Source of the DNA: SLRI01 sp964576715
Lineage (GTDB): Bacteria; Pseudomonadota; Alphaproteobacteria; Geminicoccales; Geminicoccaceae
Direction: 5' to 3'
Assembly (NCBI GenBank): GCA_964576715.1
Contig: CAZNWE010000018.1
Span: 1-59,315 of the forward strand
DNA length: 59,315 bases
Shown here piece after piece: positions 34,368 to 42,457 of the stretch. The position numbers and the translations under genes are program-made. The notes below the pieces were generated by a model that was not told the DNA's origin, made no database searches, and saw only the letters and a list, made by a program, of their open reading frames with translations. Each line of letters begins with the position of its first letter. The stretch's first letter is position 1.

Positions 34368-35693
34368 ATGAGCGCACCGCCTTCGCCGCCAGCCGGCGGC
34401 ACCACAACTCCGCCTGCCGTGGCGGCACGGTCCGGCTGGTCGCTCTGGCGCCGCCCGGCCCGGGTGGTCCGGCGGGGCGTGCTCGCCAGCGTCCTGGCGC
34501 CACTCGCCACGGCGGCGGCCGGGCTCCTCCTCGTCCTCGGCCTCGCGGTCATCGGCACCAACTGGTGGACCGGCTACAGCCGCGACGTGGTCTTCAGCCG
34601 GGCGGTGCAGCCCGACGGCTCGCAGGCGACGATCGCCACCGGCCCGGCGCTCGAGGAGACGGTCACCATCCTGCTCCGCGACACCGACGGCACGCTGCGC
34701 CGGCTGGTGGTCGAGCGCAGCGCCGCCGATCGTTACGTCAACGAGACGCTGCGCCGGCTCGATCGCGCCCGGGAACGGGTCCAGGCACAGGCGGCGGCCG
34801 ACGTCACCGCACTGCTCGACCGGGCCTTCGCCGATGCCGACCTGGCGCTCGAGCGCCACGCCGACTGGTTCTTCGCCTGGCAGCGCTCCTACGTGGTGCT
34901 CAAGGAGGCCGCCGTCGCCGCCGCGAGCCGGCTGCTTTCGCCCGGCGGCTACGAGCCGCTCCAGGTCGCCGTCGAGCGCGACCTCGCAGCGTATTTCATG
35001 CGCCACTACACCGCCATGGTGCTGCAGCCCGAGTTGCGCGCGCCGGCGATCGAACGGGGGTTCGAGGCGGCGGTCCGCCACGGCCGTGCCGCCTGGCTGC
35101 GGGTGGTGGCCGAGGAGGACCTGCGGCTGCGCCGCTTTCTCGCCGAGGCGACCCGCCACCTGGACGAGCCCGCGGCCGACCAGCGGCTGAGCACGGTGGT
35201 GCTCGACTGGGACGCCCAGCGCTTCAAGGCGCCCCGCCACCTGGCGAGCGACCAGGCCTTCGCGGCTGCTCTCGGCCTCGCCACGGTGGGCGGCGGCAGC
35301 GTCGCCGGGGCCGCCGTTCTCGGCCCGGCTCTCGGCGGCCCGGTCGTCCAGCGGACCACGCGGCGCGTCTTCGCCGGCCTCGCCCGCCGCCAGGTCGCCA
35401 GCATGGCCGGCCGGCTCGCCATGGCCCAGGGCGGGGCAACCGCCGGCAGCGTCGTCGCCCCTGGCGGTGGCACGGCACTCGGTGCTGTCGCCGGCGGCCT
35501 CCTCGGCCTCGCCCTCGACTACGGCCTGAACGAGGTCGAGGCGGCGCGCGAGCGGGCCGGCTTCATCGCCGCGCACCGCAGCGCCCTCGACGCCACCCTG
35601 GCGCATTGGCAGGACCAGCTCACCGGGGCGCTGCAGACGGCGATCGACCAGTGGTTCGCCGACACCCGGGCCGCGGTGGTGCTCGCCGACTGA
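34368..35693 (+). CDS. Membrane protein of unknown function
   Basis: 441 residues; no family is recognised. One strong transmembrane helix follows a basic N-terminal tail (about 39-62, LASVLAPLATAAAGLLLVLG then LAVI). The middle (about 120-290) is helical and rich in charged residues and probably coiled-coil, with DRARERVQAQAAADVTALL and HADWFFAWQRSYVV. The C-terminal third (about 300-385) is rich in glycine and alanine and looks like two hairpins of small-residue membrane segments. A strong ribosome site (GGGGGAG) precedes the ATG. It follows lepA by 25 bases. Confidence 0.7.
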   Translation: MSAPPSPPAGGTTTPPAVAARSGWSLWRRPARVVRRGVLASVLAPLATAAAGLLLVLGLAVIGTNWWTGYSRDVVFSRAVQPDGSQATIATGPALEETVTILLRDTDGTLRRLVVERSAADRYVNETLRRLDRARERVQAQAAADVTALLDRAFADADLALERHADWFFAWQRSYVVLKEAAVAAASRLLSPGGYEPLQVAVERDLAAYFMRHYTAMVLQPELRAPAIERGFEAAVRHGRAAWLRVVAEEDLRLRRFLAEATRHLDEPAADQRLSTVVLDWDAQRFKAPRHLASDQAFAAALGLATVGGGSVAGAAVLGPALGGPVVQRTTRRVFAGLARRQVASMAGRLAMAQGGATAGSVVAPGGGTALGAVAGGLLGLALDYGLNEVEAARERAGFIAAHRSALDATLAHWQDQLTGALQTAIDQWFADTRAAVVLAD

Positions 35694-35712
35694 GCCTCCA
35701 CTGCCTGCTGGA

Positions 35713-36579
35713 TCAGTCGCCGGTGCTGGCGGCCTCGTCGATCAGCCCGAACAGGCGCAGTGCCCTGACCAGATCGGCGGGGCGGTAGCGGTGCCCGCCG
35801 TCGAACAGGCAGAGCTCGAGGCGGTTGCCCGCCTCGTTCAAGGCGACGTCGCAGCGCCGGTCGTCGTCGACCAGATGCTCGACGGGCTGGAAGCCGCCGG
35901 CCTCGGTGAACAGCGCCATGGCCGCGAAGACATTGCCTTGCCGGCTCTGGTTGATCGGCCGCCCCTCGAGCGGGACCATCGTGTCGCTGGTGCCGTGATA
36001 GTGGACGAGATCGACGGCGGTGGTCGGGCAGCGCTCCGGCAGCGGTGCCCAGAACGTACCGGCGAGCGGGATGAAGCCGGCATAGTCCCGGCCGCGGTGG
36101 CAGGCCAGATGCCAGACCAGCATGCCGCCCGAGGAGAAGCCGGCGGCAACGATGCGCTCGGGAGCGACGCCGAAGCGGCCGATCAGCTCCCGGCGCAGCG
36201 CGTCGAAATAGGCGAGGGTCGCCTTGCCATCGGCTTCGGGAGAGCTCGGGGTGCCGGGCAGCTGCCAGCCGGCATCGCCGGCATCCGCAGCGACAATGGC
36301 GAGGCCGAGCGCGTCGGCGAGGCCGACCAGCCCGTCATTGCGCATGGTGCCGGCGGCCGAGCCGCGATAGCCGTGCGCGAAGACGAGCGCCCCCAGCGGC
36401 GCCGAGCCGTCGCGCTCGGCCGGCAACACGATGCGATAGCTGCGCTCGCCGAGGGCGCAGTCGCTGGCCCGCCCGCAAGCTGTCGCCGTCGAGGCGGACA
36501 CCAGACACCCGGCCACAACGGCAGCAGCCATTGCCGCCATCCTTCGCAAGTCTCGCGCCACCGGTCTCCCCTTCGCCAT
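35713..36579 (-). CDS. Secreted PHB depolymerase/feruloyl esterase-like hydrolase
   Basis: 288 residues from the ATG at 36579, which gives a signal peptide (basic start, hydrophobic MAAAVVAGCLVSASTATA, cut before the cysteine). The alpha/beta hydrolase triad is visible: nucleophile serine in GFSSGG (about 150), Asp in HGTSDTMVP (about 204) and His in LFDGGHRY (about 265). VFAHGYRGSAAG gives the oxyanion loop. These LpqC/PHB depolymerase-type esterases cut polyester or feruloyl bonds outside the cytoplasm. The stop lies 19 bases from the facing membrane protein gene. A fragment of a second copy lies just upstream. Confidence 0.8.
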   Translation of the reverse strand: MAKGRPVARDLRRMAAMAAAVVAGCLVSASTATACGRASDCALGERSYRIVLPAERDGSAPLGALVFAHGYRGSAAGTMRNDGLVGLADALGLAIVAADAGDAGWQLPGTPSSPEADGKATLAYFDALRRELIGRFGVAPERIVAAGFSSGGMLVWHLACHRGRDYAGFIPLAGTFWAPLPERCPTTAVDLVHYHGTSDTMVPLEGRPINQSRQGNVFAAMALFTEAGGFQPVEHLVDDDRRCDVALNEAGNRLELCLFDGGHRYRPADLVRALRLFGLIDEAASTGD

Positions 36580-36663
36580 GCGGTGCCGGTTGGAATGTAG
36601 ATGGCGGCCCGCAGCGGTCCAGCCGGGCATCGGTCCGCCGCGGCGAGCGGCCTGGCCCGCCGT

Positions 36664-36786
36664 CGGTGGCATGAGGCGCCGCCAGGCGCGCTTGCGATGT
36701 GCCGCATCGAGCCTGTGCCCGCCGTCGCACAGGCAGAGCTCGAGCCGCTGGTCGGCGGCAGTGCGGTAGCCGGTGCAGCTGAGCGT
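36664..36786 (-). pseudogene. Remnant of a duplicated esterase gene (3' part)
   Basis: Read on the minus strand this stretch encodes QRLELCLCDGGHRLDAAH, very close to NRLELCLFDGGHRYRPAD at the end of the intact esterase. A cysteine ten residues before the common arginine is also shared. At DNA level 36715-36744 and 35791-35820 match at 29 of 30 bases. No start or active serine lies before it, so it is the decayed tail of a tandem paralogue. It fills much of the 370-base gap before the FKBP gene. Confidence 0.7.
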
Positions 36787-36949
36787 CGCGGCGCTGTCGC
36801 CGCGTCGCCGCCGTCTTCGACCCGGCGGGCGCTCGTCTTTGGGGATGACATGGCCGGGTTCGGCCCCACATGACCCGACAGGCGGCGTGTCGTTGCGTTC
36901 CCGGCGTGATGTCGTGTCGTTCACCGAGCAACCGCAACAGGAGTTCGCC

Positions 36950-37375
36950 ATGCAGGCAACCAACGGCCAGACGGTTCGCGTTCACTACACCGGCACGCTC
37001 GAGGACGGGAGCACCTTCGACAGCTCGAAGGGCCGCGCCCCCTTGGAGTTCACCGTCGGCAATGGCCAGGTGATCGGCGGTTTCGACGAGGCGGTGGCCG
37101 GGATGGCGGTCGGCGACACCAAAACCGTGACCATCGCCGCCGACGCTGCCTATGGTCCGCATCGCCCCGAACTGGTCCAGGAGATGCCGCGCGACGCCAT
37201 TCCGCCCGAGATCGATCTCACCCCGGGCAACCGCCTCGCCGCCAAGGATCAGGCCGGCAACGAGCTGGTGCTGACCGTGGTCGAGGCGGATGCCGAGTCG
37301 GCCAGGCTGGACGCCAACCATCCGCTGGCCGGCGAGGACCTGACCTTCGAGATCGAGCTGGTCGAGGTGCTTTGA
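36950..37375 (+). CDS. FKBP-type peptidyl-prolyl isomerase, SlyD-like
   Basis: 141 residues from the ATG at 36950, with AGGAG 7 bases upstream. The FKBP domain (about 1-70) has VRVHYTGTLEDGSTFDSS and the QVIGGFDEAVAGMAVGD motif. An inserted flap domain (about 70-120) follows AAYGPHRPELVQEMPRD, the SlyD arrangement. The histidine-rich tail of E. coli SlyD is absent. It has no signal peptide, so it should act as a cytoplasmic folding helper. It converges on prmA with an 10-base gap. Confidence 0.88.
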   Translation: MQATNGQTVRVHYTGTLEDGSTFDSSKGRAPLEFTVGNGQVIGGFDEAVAGMAVGDTKTVTIAADAAYGPHRPELVQEMPRDAIPPEIDLTPGNRLAAKDQAGNELVLTVVEADAESARLDANHPLAGEDLTFEIELVEVL

Positions 37376-37385
37376 GCCGCCGCCC

Positions 37386-38330
37386 TCAGCGGGCGAGCGG
37401 TGGCCGGAGCCGGCGCAGCACCAGGGCGACCCAGGGCAGCCGCTCGATCCGGGCGATCTCGCGCAGGCCGCGCGCCCGATGCGCGGCGAGCACCGCCGCC
37501 GCCTGCCGCTCGAGCAGGCCAGAGAGCACCGCCACGCCGCCCGGGGCGAGGTGGCGCCGGAGGTCGGCGGCCATGGCGATCAGCGGGTCGGCCAGGATGT
37601 TGGCGAAGATCAGGTCATAAGGCCCGCTCTGGCGGATGGCCGGGTCGGCGTAGCCCTCGCTCACCAGGCAGCGCACCCGGCTGGCAGCGTGGTTGCGCGC
37701 GGCATTGTCGCGGGCGACGCTGGCGGCGAGCGGGTCGTTGTCGACCGCGACTGCCCGGGCATGGCGGTCGGCCCTGGCCGCGGCGATGGCGAGGATGGCC
37801 GAGCCGCAGCCCATGTCCAGGACCCGGCGGAACGGCCGGCGGCGGAGCAGCCGATCGAACGCCTCGAGGCAGGCCGTGGTGGTCTGGTGCTCGCCGGAGC
37901 CGAAGGCGAGGCCGGCCTCGACCAACAGCGGCACGAGGCGCGGCCGGCGCGGCAGCGGGTCGTTCGGCCCGTGGACGTAGAACCGCCCGACCTGCAGCGG
38001 CGGGCGGGCCATGCGCACGGCCGCCAGCCAGTCCTGGTGCGGCAGCCAGTGGAGCTCGATGGCGCCGTCAAGGGCCAGGCCGTGCGCCCGCAACAGCGCT
38101 TCGAGCTCGGTCGCCAGCGCCGCCTCGTCCGGCCGCTCCTTGAACAGCAGGTCGGCCCGCCAGCGCACCGCGTCGTCCTGCTCGTCGACCGCGGCGGCGA
38201 AGATCGAGGCGGAGAGCGCCATCGCCTCGAGCGCCTCGAGCAGCGTCGGCGGCGGCTGGTCGACGAGATGGAACCCGACCTGCCAGAGGCCATCCGCCGC
38301 CGTTGCCGCTGCCGGGTCGGCGGCGGTCAT
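37386..38330 (-). CDS. prmA: Ribosomal protein L11 methyltransferase
   Basis: 314 residues from the ATG at 38330, overlapping the helicase stop as TGATG. The N-terminal substrate domain contains WLPHQDWLAAVRMARPPLQ. AFGSGEHQTTTACLEAFDRL and the SAM-binding VLDMGCGSAILAIAAA (about 163) are PrmA hallmarks, followed by DLIFANILADPLIAMAADL with the NPP-like (here NIL) loop of PrmA. It methylates L11. The coupling to pcrA is common in alphaproteobacteria. Confidence 0.9.
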   Translation of the reverse strand: MTAADPAAATAADGLWQVGFHLVDQPPPTLLEALEAMALSASIFAAAVDEQDDAVRWRADLLFKERPDEAALATELEALLRAHGLALDGAIELHWLPHQDWLAAVRMARPPLQVGRFYVHGPNDPLPRRPRLVPLLVEAGLAFGSGEHQTTTACLEAFDRLLRRRPFRRVLDMGCGSAILAIAAARADRHARAVAVDNDPLAASVARDNAARNHAASRVRCLVSEGYADPAIRQSGPYDLIFANILADPLIAMAADLRRHLAPGGVAVLSGLLERQAAAVLAAHRARGLREIARIERLPWVALVLRRLRPPLAR

Positions 38331-40561
38331 CAGGCGGCCTCGACGAAGCTCGAGACGACTTTCTTGGTGCCGGCCTTGTCGAAGGCGATCTCCAGCTTGT
38401 CGCCGTCGACCTCGATCACCCGGCCGGGACCGAACTTCTGGTGGAAGATGCGATCGCCGACGGCGAACGTCCTGCCGCTCCGGGGCGGCGTCTTGAGGAG
38501 CTCGGCCCGGCCCTCGATCACCTTGCCGAGCTCGGCCCGGCGCGAGCGGAACTTGGCGACGCGCGGCTGGAAAACGAGGTCGTCCATGAAGGCGTCGGCA
38601 TCGGGCCGCATGGCGGGGTTGCGGTGCAGGTGCTCGATGTGGTCGGGCGGCAATTCGCCGATGAAGCGCGACGGCACCGACGAGGACCATTGGTTGTAGA
38701 TGCGCCGGTTCGACGCGAAGCTGATGGTGCAGCACTTGCGCGCCCGGGTGATGCCGACATAGGCGAGCCGGCGCTCCTCCTCCAGGGCCTTCGAGCCGCC
38801 TTCATCCAGCGCCCGCTGGTTGGGGAAGAGCCCCTCCTCCCAGCCGGCGAGGAAGACGTGGTCGAATTCGAGGCCCTTCGCACCGTGCAGCGTCATGATC
38901 GAGACGAGCTCGGCCCCGCTCTCGCCCACCGCATCCATCACCAGGCTGACATGCTCGAGAAAGGCGCCCAGGGTCTCGAACTCCTCGATCGCCTTGACCA
39001 GCTCCTTCAGATTGTCGAGCCGGCCGGGCGCATCGGGCGACCGATCGTTCTGCCACATCTCCGTGTAGCCGCTCTCGTCGAGGATGCGCTCGGCCAGATC
39101 GCGCGGCGGCAGCTCGCCCAGGGCCCGGCGCCAGGTGTCGAGCATGGCGAGAAACCCGGAGAGGGCGTTTCGTGTGCGCGTCGCCAGCTCGTCGGTCTCC
39201 AGCATCTGCCGGGCGATGCTGGTCAGCGGCTCTTCGGTCTTCCTGGCGACGCCGTGCAGCGTCTTGATCGCCGCGTCGCCGATGCCGCGCCTCGGCAGGT
39301 TGACGATCCGCTCGAAGGCGAGGTCGTCGGCGGGCTGGGCGGTGAGCCGCAGATAGGCGATGGCATCGCGGATTTCGGCGCGTTCGTAAAAGCGCGGGCC
39401 ACCGACCACCCGGTAGGGCAGGCCCATCTGGATGAAGCGCTCCTCGAAGGCGCGGGTTTGAAAGCCGGCGCGGACCAGGACCGCCATCTGGCCGAGGGCG
39501 CTGCCGCCGCGCTGCGCCGCCTCGATTTCGTCGCCGACATAGCGGGCCTCCTCGGCGTCGTCCCAGAGTCCGGCGACGCGCACCGGGATGCCGGGCTCGT
39601 CCTCGGTCCAGAGCGTCTTGCCGTGCCGTGCGGTGTTCTTGGCGATGAGCCCGGAGGCGGTGCCGAGGATGGCCCCGGTCGAGCGGTAGTTGCGCTCGAG
39701 CCGGACCACGCCCGCCCCCGGAAAGTCCTGCTCGAAGCGCAGGATGTTGCCGACCTCGGCGCCGCGCCAGGAATAGATCGACTGGTCGTCGTCGCCGACG
39801 CAGGTGATGTTCTTGTGCCGTTGCGCGAGCAGCCGGAGCAAGAGGTATTGGGCGATGTTGGTGTCCTGGTACTCGTCGACCAGGATGGCGCGGAAGCGGT
39901 CCTGGTACTTGGCGAGGATGTCCGGCGTGGTGCGCAGGATGGTCAGCGGGTGGAGCAGGAGGTCGCCGAAATCGACGGCGTTCAGGGTCGAGAGGCGCTG
40001 CTGGTAGGCCTGGTAGAGCTGCAGCGAGCGGCCGGCGGCGAAATCGCCGACCTCGCTCGCCGGCACGTCCTCGGGCCGGTAGCCGCGATCCTTCCAGCGC
40101 TGGATCAGGGCGAGGAGGACCCGTGGCGCCCAGCGCTTGTCGTCGAGCTCGGCCGCCTGCACCACCTGCTTGATCAGCCTGAGCTGGTCGTCGGTGTCGA
40201 GGATGGTGAAGTTGGCCTCGAGCCCGACCAGCTCGCCGTGGGCGCGCAGCAGGCGCATCCCGACGCTGTGGAAGGTGCCGAGCCAGAGCCCGGCGCACGA
40301 GCGGCCGATCAGCTGCTCGACGCGCTCGATCATCTCGCGCGCCGCCTTGTTGGTGAAGGTGACGGCCAACACCTCGTGCGGCCGGGCGCGGCCGGTCATC
40401 AGCAGATGGGCGAGCCGCGTGGTCAAGACCCGGGTCTTGCCGGTGCCGGCGCCAGCGAGCACCAGAAGCGGCCCGTCTTCGGCCAGGACCGCAGCCTGCT
40501 GCTCGGCGTTGAGGCCGGCGAGATGGGCGGGCTGGCGGGGTGCGGCAGGAAGCTCGGACAT
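38330..40561 (-). CDS. UvrD/PcrA-type DNA helicase
   Basis: 743 residues from the ATG at 40561. SF1 helicase motifs are complete: Q motif LNAEQQAAV, Walker A AGAGTGKT (about 38-45), Ia TFTNKAA, II VDEYQDTN, III GDDDQSIYSWRGA, IV VRLERNYRSTGAIL, V TLHGAKGLEFDHVFL and VI YVGITRARK. The C-terminal tail FAVGDRIFHQKFGPGRVIEV is the PcrA/UvrD Tudor-like RNA-polymerase-binding domain. It unwinds DNA 3'-5' in repair and in removing stalled polymerases. It is followed by prmA on the same transcript. Confidence 0.93.
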   Translation of the reverse strand: MSELPAAPRQPAHLAGLNAEQQAAVLAEDGPLLVLAGAGTGKTRVLTTRLAHLLMTGRARPHEVLAVTFTNKAAREMIERVEQLIGRSCAGLWLGTFHSVGMRLLRAHGELVGLEANFTILDTDDQLRLIKQVVQAAELDDKRWAPRVLLALIQRWKDRGYRPEDVPASEVGDFAAGRSLQLYQAYQQRLSTLNAVDFGDLLLHPLTILRTTPDILAKYQDRFRAILVDEYQDTNIAQYLLLRLLAQRHKNITCVGDDDQSIYSWRGAEVGNILRFEQDFPGAGVVRLERNYRSTGAILGTASGLIAKNTARHGKTLWTEDEPGIPVRVAGLWDDAEEARYVGDEIEAAQRGGSALGQMAVLVRAGFQTRAFEERFIQMGLPYRVVGGPRFYERAEIRDAIAYLRLTAQPADDLAFERIVNLPRRGIGDAAIKTLHGVARKTEEPLTSIARQMLETDELATRTRNALSGFLAMLDTWRRALGELPPRDLAERILDESGYTEMWQNDRSPDAPGRLDNLKELVKAIEEFETLGAFLEHVSLVMDAVGESGAELVSIMTLHGAKGLEFDHVFLAGWEEGLFPNQRALDEGGSKALEEERRLAYVGITRARKCCTISFASNRRIYNQWSSSVPSRFIGELPPDHIEHLHRNPAMRPDADAFMDDLVFQPRVAKFRSRRAELGKVIEGRAELLKTPPRSGRTFAVGDRIFHQKFGPGRVIEVDGDKLEIAFDKAGTKKVVSSFVEAA

Positions 40562-40673
40562 GGCTTTCGATGTAATCGAGGAATGCCGTCGAGGCCAGCC
40601 GGCAAGCGCCCCGGCGCCGCCGTTCGGCCGCAGCACTTGGCCGCCGTTCGGCCCGGTCGCAGCCCGTCGCTCG

Positions 40674-40688
40674 CTGACAGGTTGTCAG
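40674..40688. promoter_or_regulatory. Palindrome in the pcrA-small gene intergenic region
   Basis: CTGACA-ggt-TGTCAG is a perfect inverted repeat with 6-base arms, 91 bases before the small membrane protein gene and 113 bases before the helicase start. It could be an operator for either divergent gene. The interval (40562-40778) also holds a 14-base direct repeat (GCCGCCGTTCGGCC) of unknown meaning. Confidence 0.35.
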
Positions 40689-40778
40689 GGGTTGCGCCAG
40701 ATCGCCTGTTGGTGTTACCTATCTGCCGCTCTCAAAAAGAATTGTTGGGTCGCAACCGACCAACGAACGGGTATCGAC

Positions 40779-40958
40779 ATGCAAGAGACCAAGGGTGGCA
40801 TCAGAGGGGCTAGTCGTTTCGGCGGTAAACACCTGCCGGGACAGGTCGCCGTGCGCGACACGCGGGACGGCTCGATCAACCCGCAGCTGTTCGTCTTCAC
40901 GGTCAGTCTGGCCCTGTGGACGGCGATCATCGCTGCCTGCACGATGATCGTTCGCTGA
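40779..40958 (+). CDS. Small single-helix membrane protein
   Basis: 59 residues from the ATG at 40779. The first 35 residues are polar and rich in glycine and arginine (MQETKGGIRGASRFGGKHLP at the start) and the rest is one transmembrane helix (about 37-58, LFVFTVSLALWTAIIAACTM). I do not recognise a family. It stands alone in a 450-base gap between the helicase and the reductase-like gene. The ribosome site is weak, so the call depends on the clean helix and open frame. Confidence 0.5.
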   Translation: MQETKGGIRGASRFGGKHLPGQVAVRDTRDGSINPQLFVFTVSLALWTAIIAACTMIVR

Positions 40959-41012
40959 GCGGGCCGCCGCGGCATCGTTGACAGCGGCCGGCGGCCGCGG
41001 CAGCGCTGCGGC

Positions 41013-41591
41013 ATGGTCGCATGTTCAACAACGTTCACCCTGGTCGCCGTCACCAGCCGTGACGGCTGCATCACCGGGCCCCGGGGCGAGCCGCCGGCCG
41101 CTTGGGCCTCGCCGGAGGAGCAGCGGTCGTTCGCCCAAACCGTGGCTCACCTGGACTGGTCGTTCATCGGCCGGATCACGCATTGTCTGGCGTGGCGGCC
41201 GGACCGCCGACGGGTGGTGTTCTCGCGCACGTGCCGGCGGCCGCTGTGGCGGCATCCGGTGCGGCTCTGGGTCGATCCGACCACGGTGGCGATGCCGACC
41301 ATCCTGGAGACGATCGCCACCGTCCGGGCACCCCGGCGATGCGGGATCCTGGGCGGCGTCGGCGTGCACGACTGGTTCGCCCGGCAGGGTCTGATCGATG
41401 CCGCCGAGATCACCATCGAGCCCATGACCTTCAAGAGCGGCTTGCCGCTCCTGACCGGGGCGGCGGGGCAGGATCCGCTGGCCACCCTCGAAGGCCTGGG
41501 CTTGCGGCTGACCGACAGCCGGCTGCTCAATCGGCAGGGCACCCGCCTTTACCGGTTGCGTCGCGCCACCACCGCTACCCCGGCCGGCTAG
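41013..41591 (+). CDS. RibD C-terminal/dihydrofolate reductase-like protein
   Basis: 192 residues. TFTLVAVTSRDGCITGPRG at the N-terminus and HLDWSFIGRITHCLAW, then RVVFSRT resemble RibD_C (reductase domain of riboflavin synthesis) and the wider dihydrofolate-reductase-like family. ILGGVGVHDWFARQGLIDA matches the GGxxLxxxLLxxxLIDE block and EITIEPMTFKSGLPLL follows. No deaminase domain is present. Members use NADPH; the substrate here is unknown. Its stop shares three bases with the stop of the facing SDR gene. Confidence 0.7.
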   Translation: MVACSTTFTLVAVTSRDGCITGPRGEPPAAWASPEEQRSFAQTVAHLDWSFIGRITHCLAWRPDRRRVVFSRTCRRPLWRHPVRLWVDPTTVAMPTILETIATVRAPRRCGILGGVGVHDWFARQGLIDAAEITIEPMTFKSGLPLLTGAAGQDPLATLEGLGLRLTDSRLLNRQGTRLYRLRRATTATPAG

Positions 41592-42373
41592 CCCTGGACC
41601 GCGTAGCCGCCATCGACCGGGATGGCGGTGCCGGTGATGAACGCGGCGGCCGGGCTGGCGAGCAGGACCCCGAGCCCCGCCAGATCGTCCGGCCTGCCCC
41701 AGCGGCCGGCCGGGGTGCGCGCCACCACCTTGTCGTGCAGGCCGGCGATGTCGTGTCGCGCTTGGCGGGTGAGGTCGGTGTCGATCCAGCCCGGGAGGAT
41801 GCAGTTGACCTGAATGTTGTCCGGCGCCCAGGCGATGGCGAGGCTCTTGGTCAGCTGTACCACGCCGCCCTTGCTGGCGGCGTAGCCGGCGACCTGGGCG
41901 AGGCCGAAGAGCGACATCATCGAGCCGATGGTGATGATCTTGCCACCGCCCTGGCGGCAGAGCGCCGGGTAGGCCGCCTGGGCGGTATAGAAGACGCCGT
42001 CGAGATTGATCGCCTGGATCTGCCGCCACGCCTCGGCGGTGTAGTCTTCCGGTCGTTTGCGGATGTTGACGCCGGCGTTGCAGACGACGATGTCGAGGCG
42101 GCCGAGCGACCGCTCGACCTCGGCCACCATGGCCGCGCAGGCGGCGGGGTCGGCGACGTCGACCGCGACCGCTGAGGCTGGGATTGCGGCGGCCTCGAGC
42201 TCGCGCACGGCGGCGGCCGATTTGTCGCCGTCGCGCCCCGCCACCGCGACCGCCGCACCGGCGCGGCCCAGCCCCTTGGCCATGCCGAGGCCGATCCCGC
42301 CATTGCCGCCGGTGACGAGGGCGACCTTGCCGGTCAGTGCAAATGGGCTATTCGATTGAGCTGGTGGCGCCAT
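41588..42373 (-). CDS. Short-chain dehydrogenase/reductase
   Basis: 261 residues of the classical SDR type. The cofactor motif is TGGNGGIGLGMAKGLGRAG (about 21-39), NNAG-like segment VCNAGVNIRK, catalytic serine in ITIGSMMS, Tyr-x3-Lys in YAASKGG (about 162), and GxxxTxxxxxxDGGY near the C-terminus. The order resembles gluconate 5-dehydrogenase or 2-deoxy-D-gluconate 3-dehydrogenase (KduD). KduD-like function would fit the alginate lyase that diverges from it 84 bases away, since KduD-like enzymes act on uronate breakdown products, but this is inference. Confidence 0.82.
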   Translation of the reverse strand: MAPPAQSNSPFALTGKVALVTGGNGGIGLGMAKGLGRAGAAVAVAGRDGDKSAAAVRELEAAAIPASAVAVDVADPAACAAMVAEVERSLGRLDIVVCNAGVNIRKRPEDYTAEAWRQIQAINLDGVFYTAQAAYPALCRQGGGKIITIGSMMSLFGLAQVAGYAASKGGVVQLTKSLAIAWAPDNIQVNCILPGWIDTDLTRQARHDIAGLHDKVVARTPAGRWGRPDDLAGLGVLLASPAAAFITGTAIPVDGGYAVQG

Positions 42374-42457
42374 TCTTTCGCTTTTTCCTGGATACCGTGA
42401 CGCCCAGCCCCTAGGTCTCGGGCATCTCGAACAGGTTCGTAGCCGCGGAGCTTTGGC

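Noticed and set aside
36580..36963. N-terminal extension of the esterase to 36963
   Set aside because: The extension runs through the decayed duplicate and lacks a signal peptide at its start; the ATG at 36579 gives a clean signal sequence.
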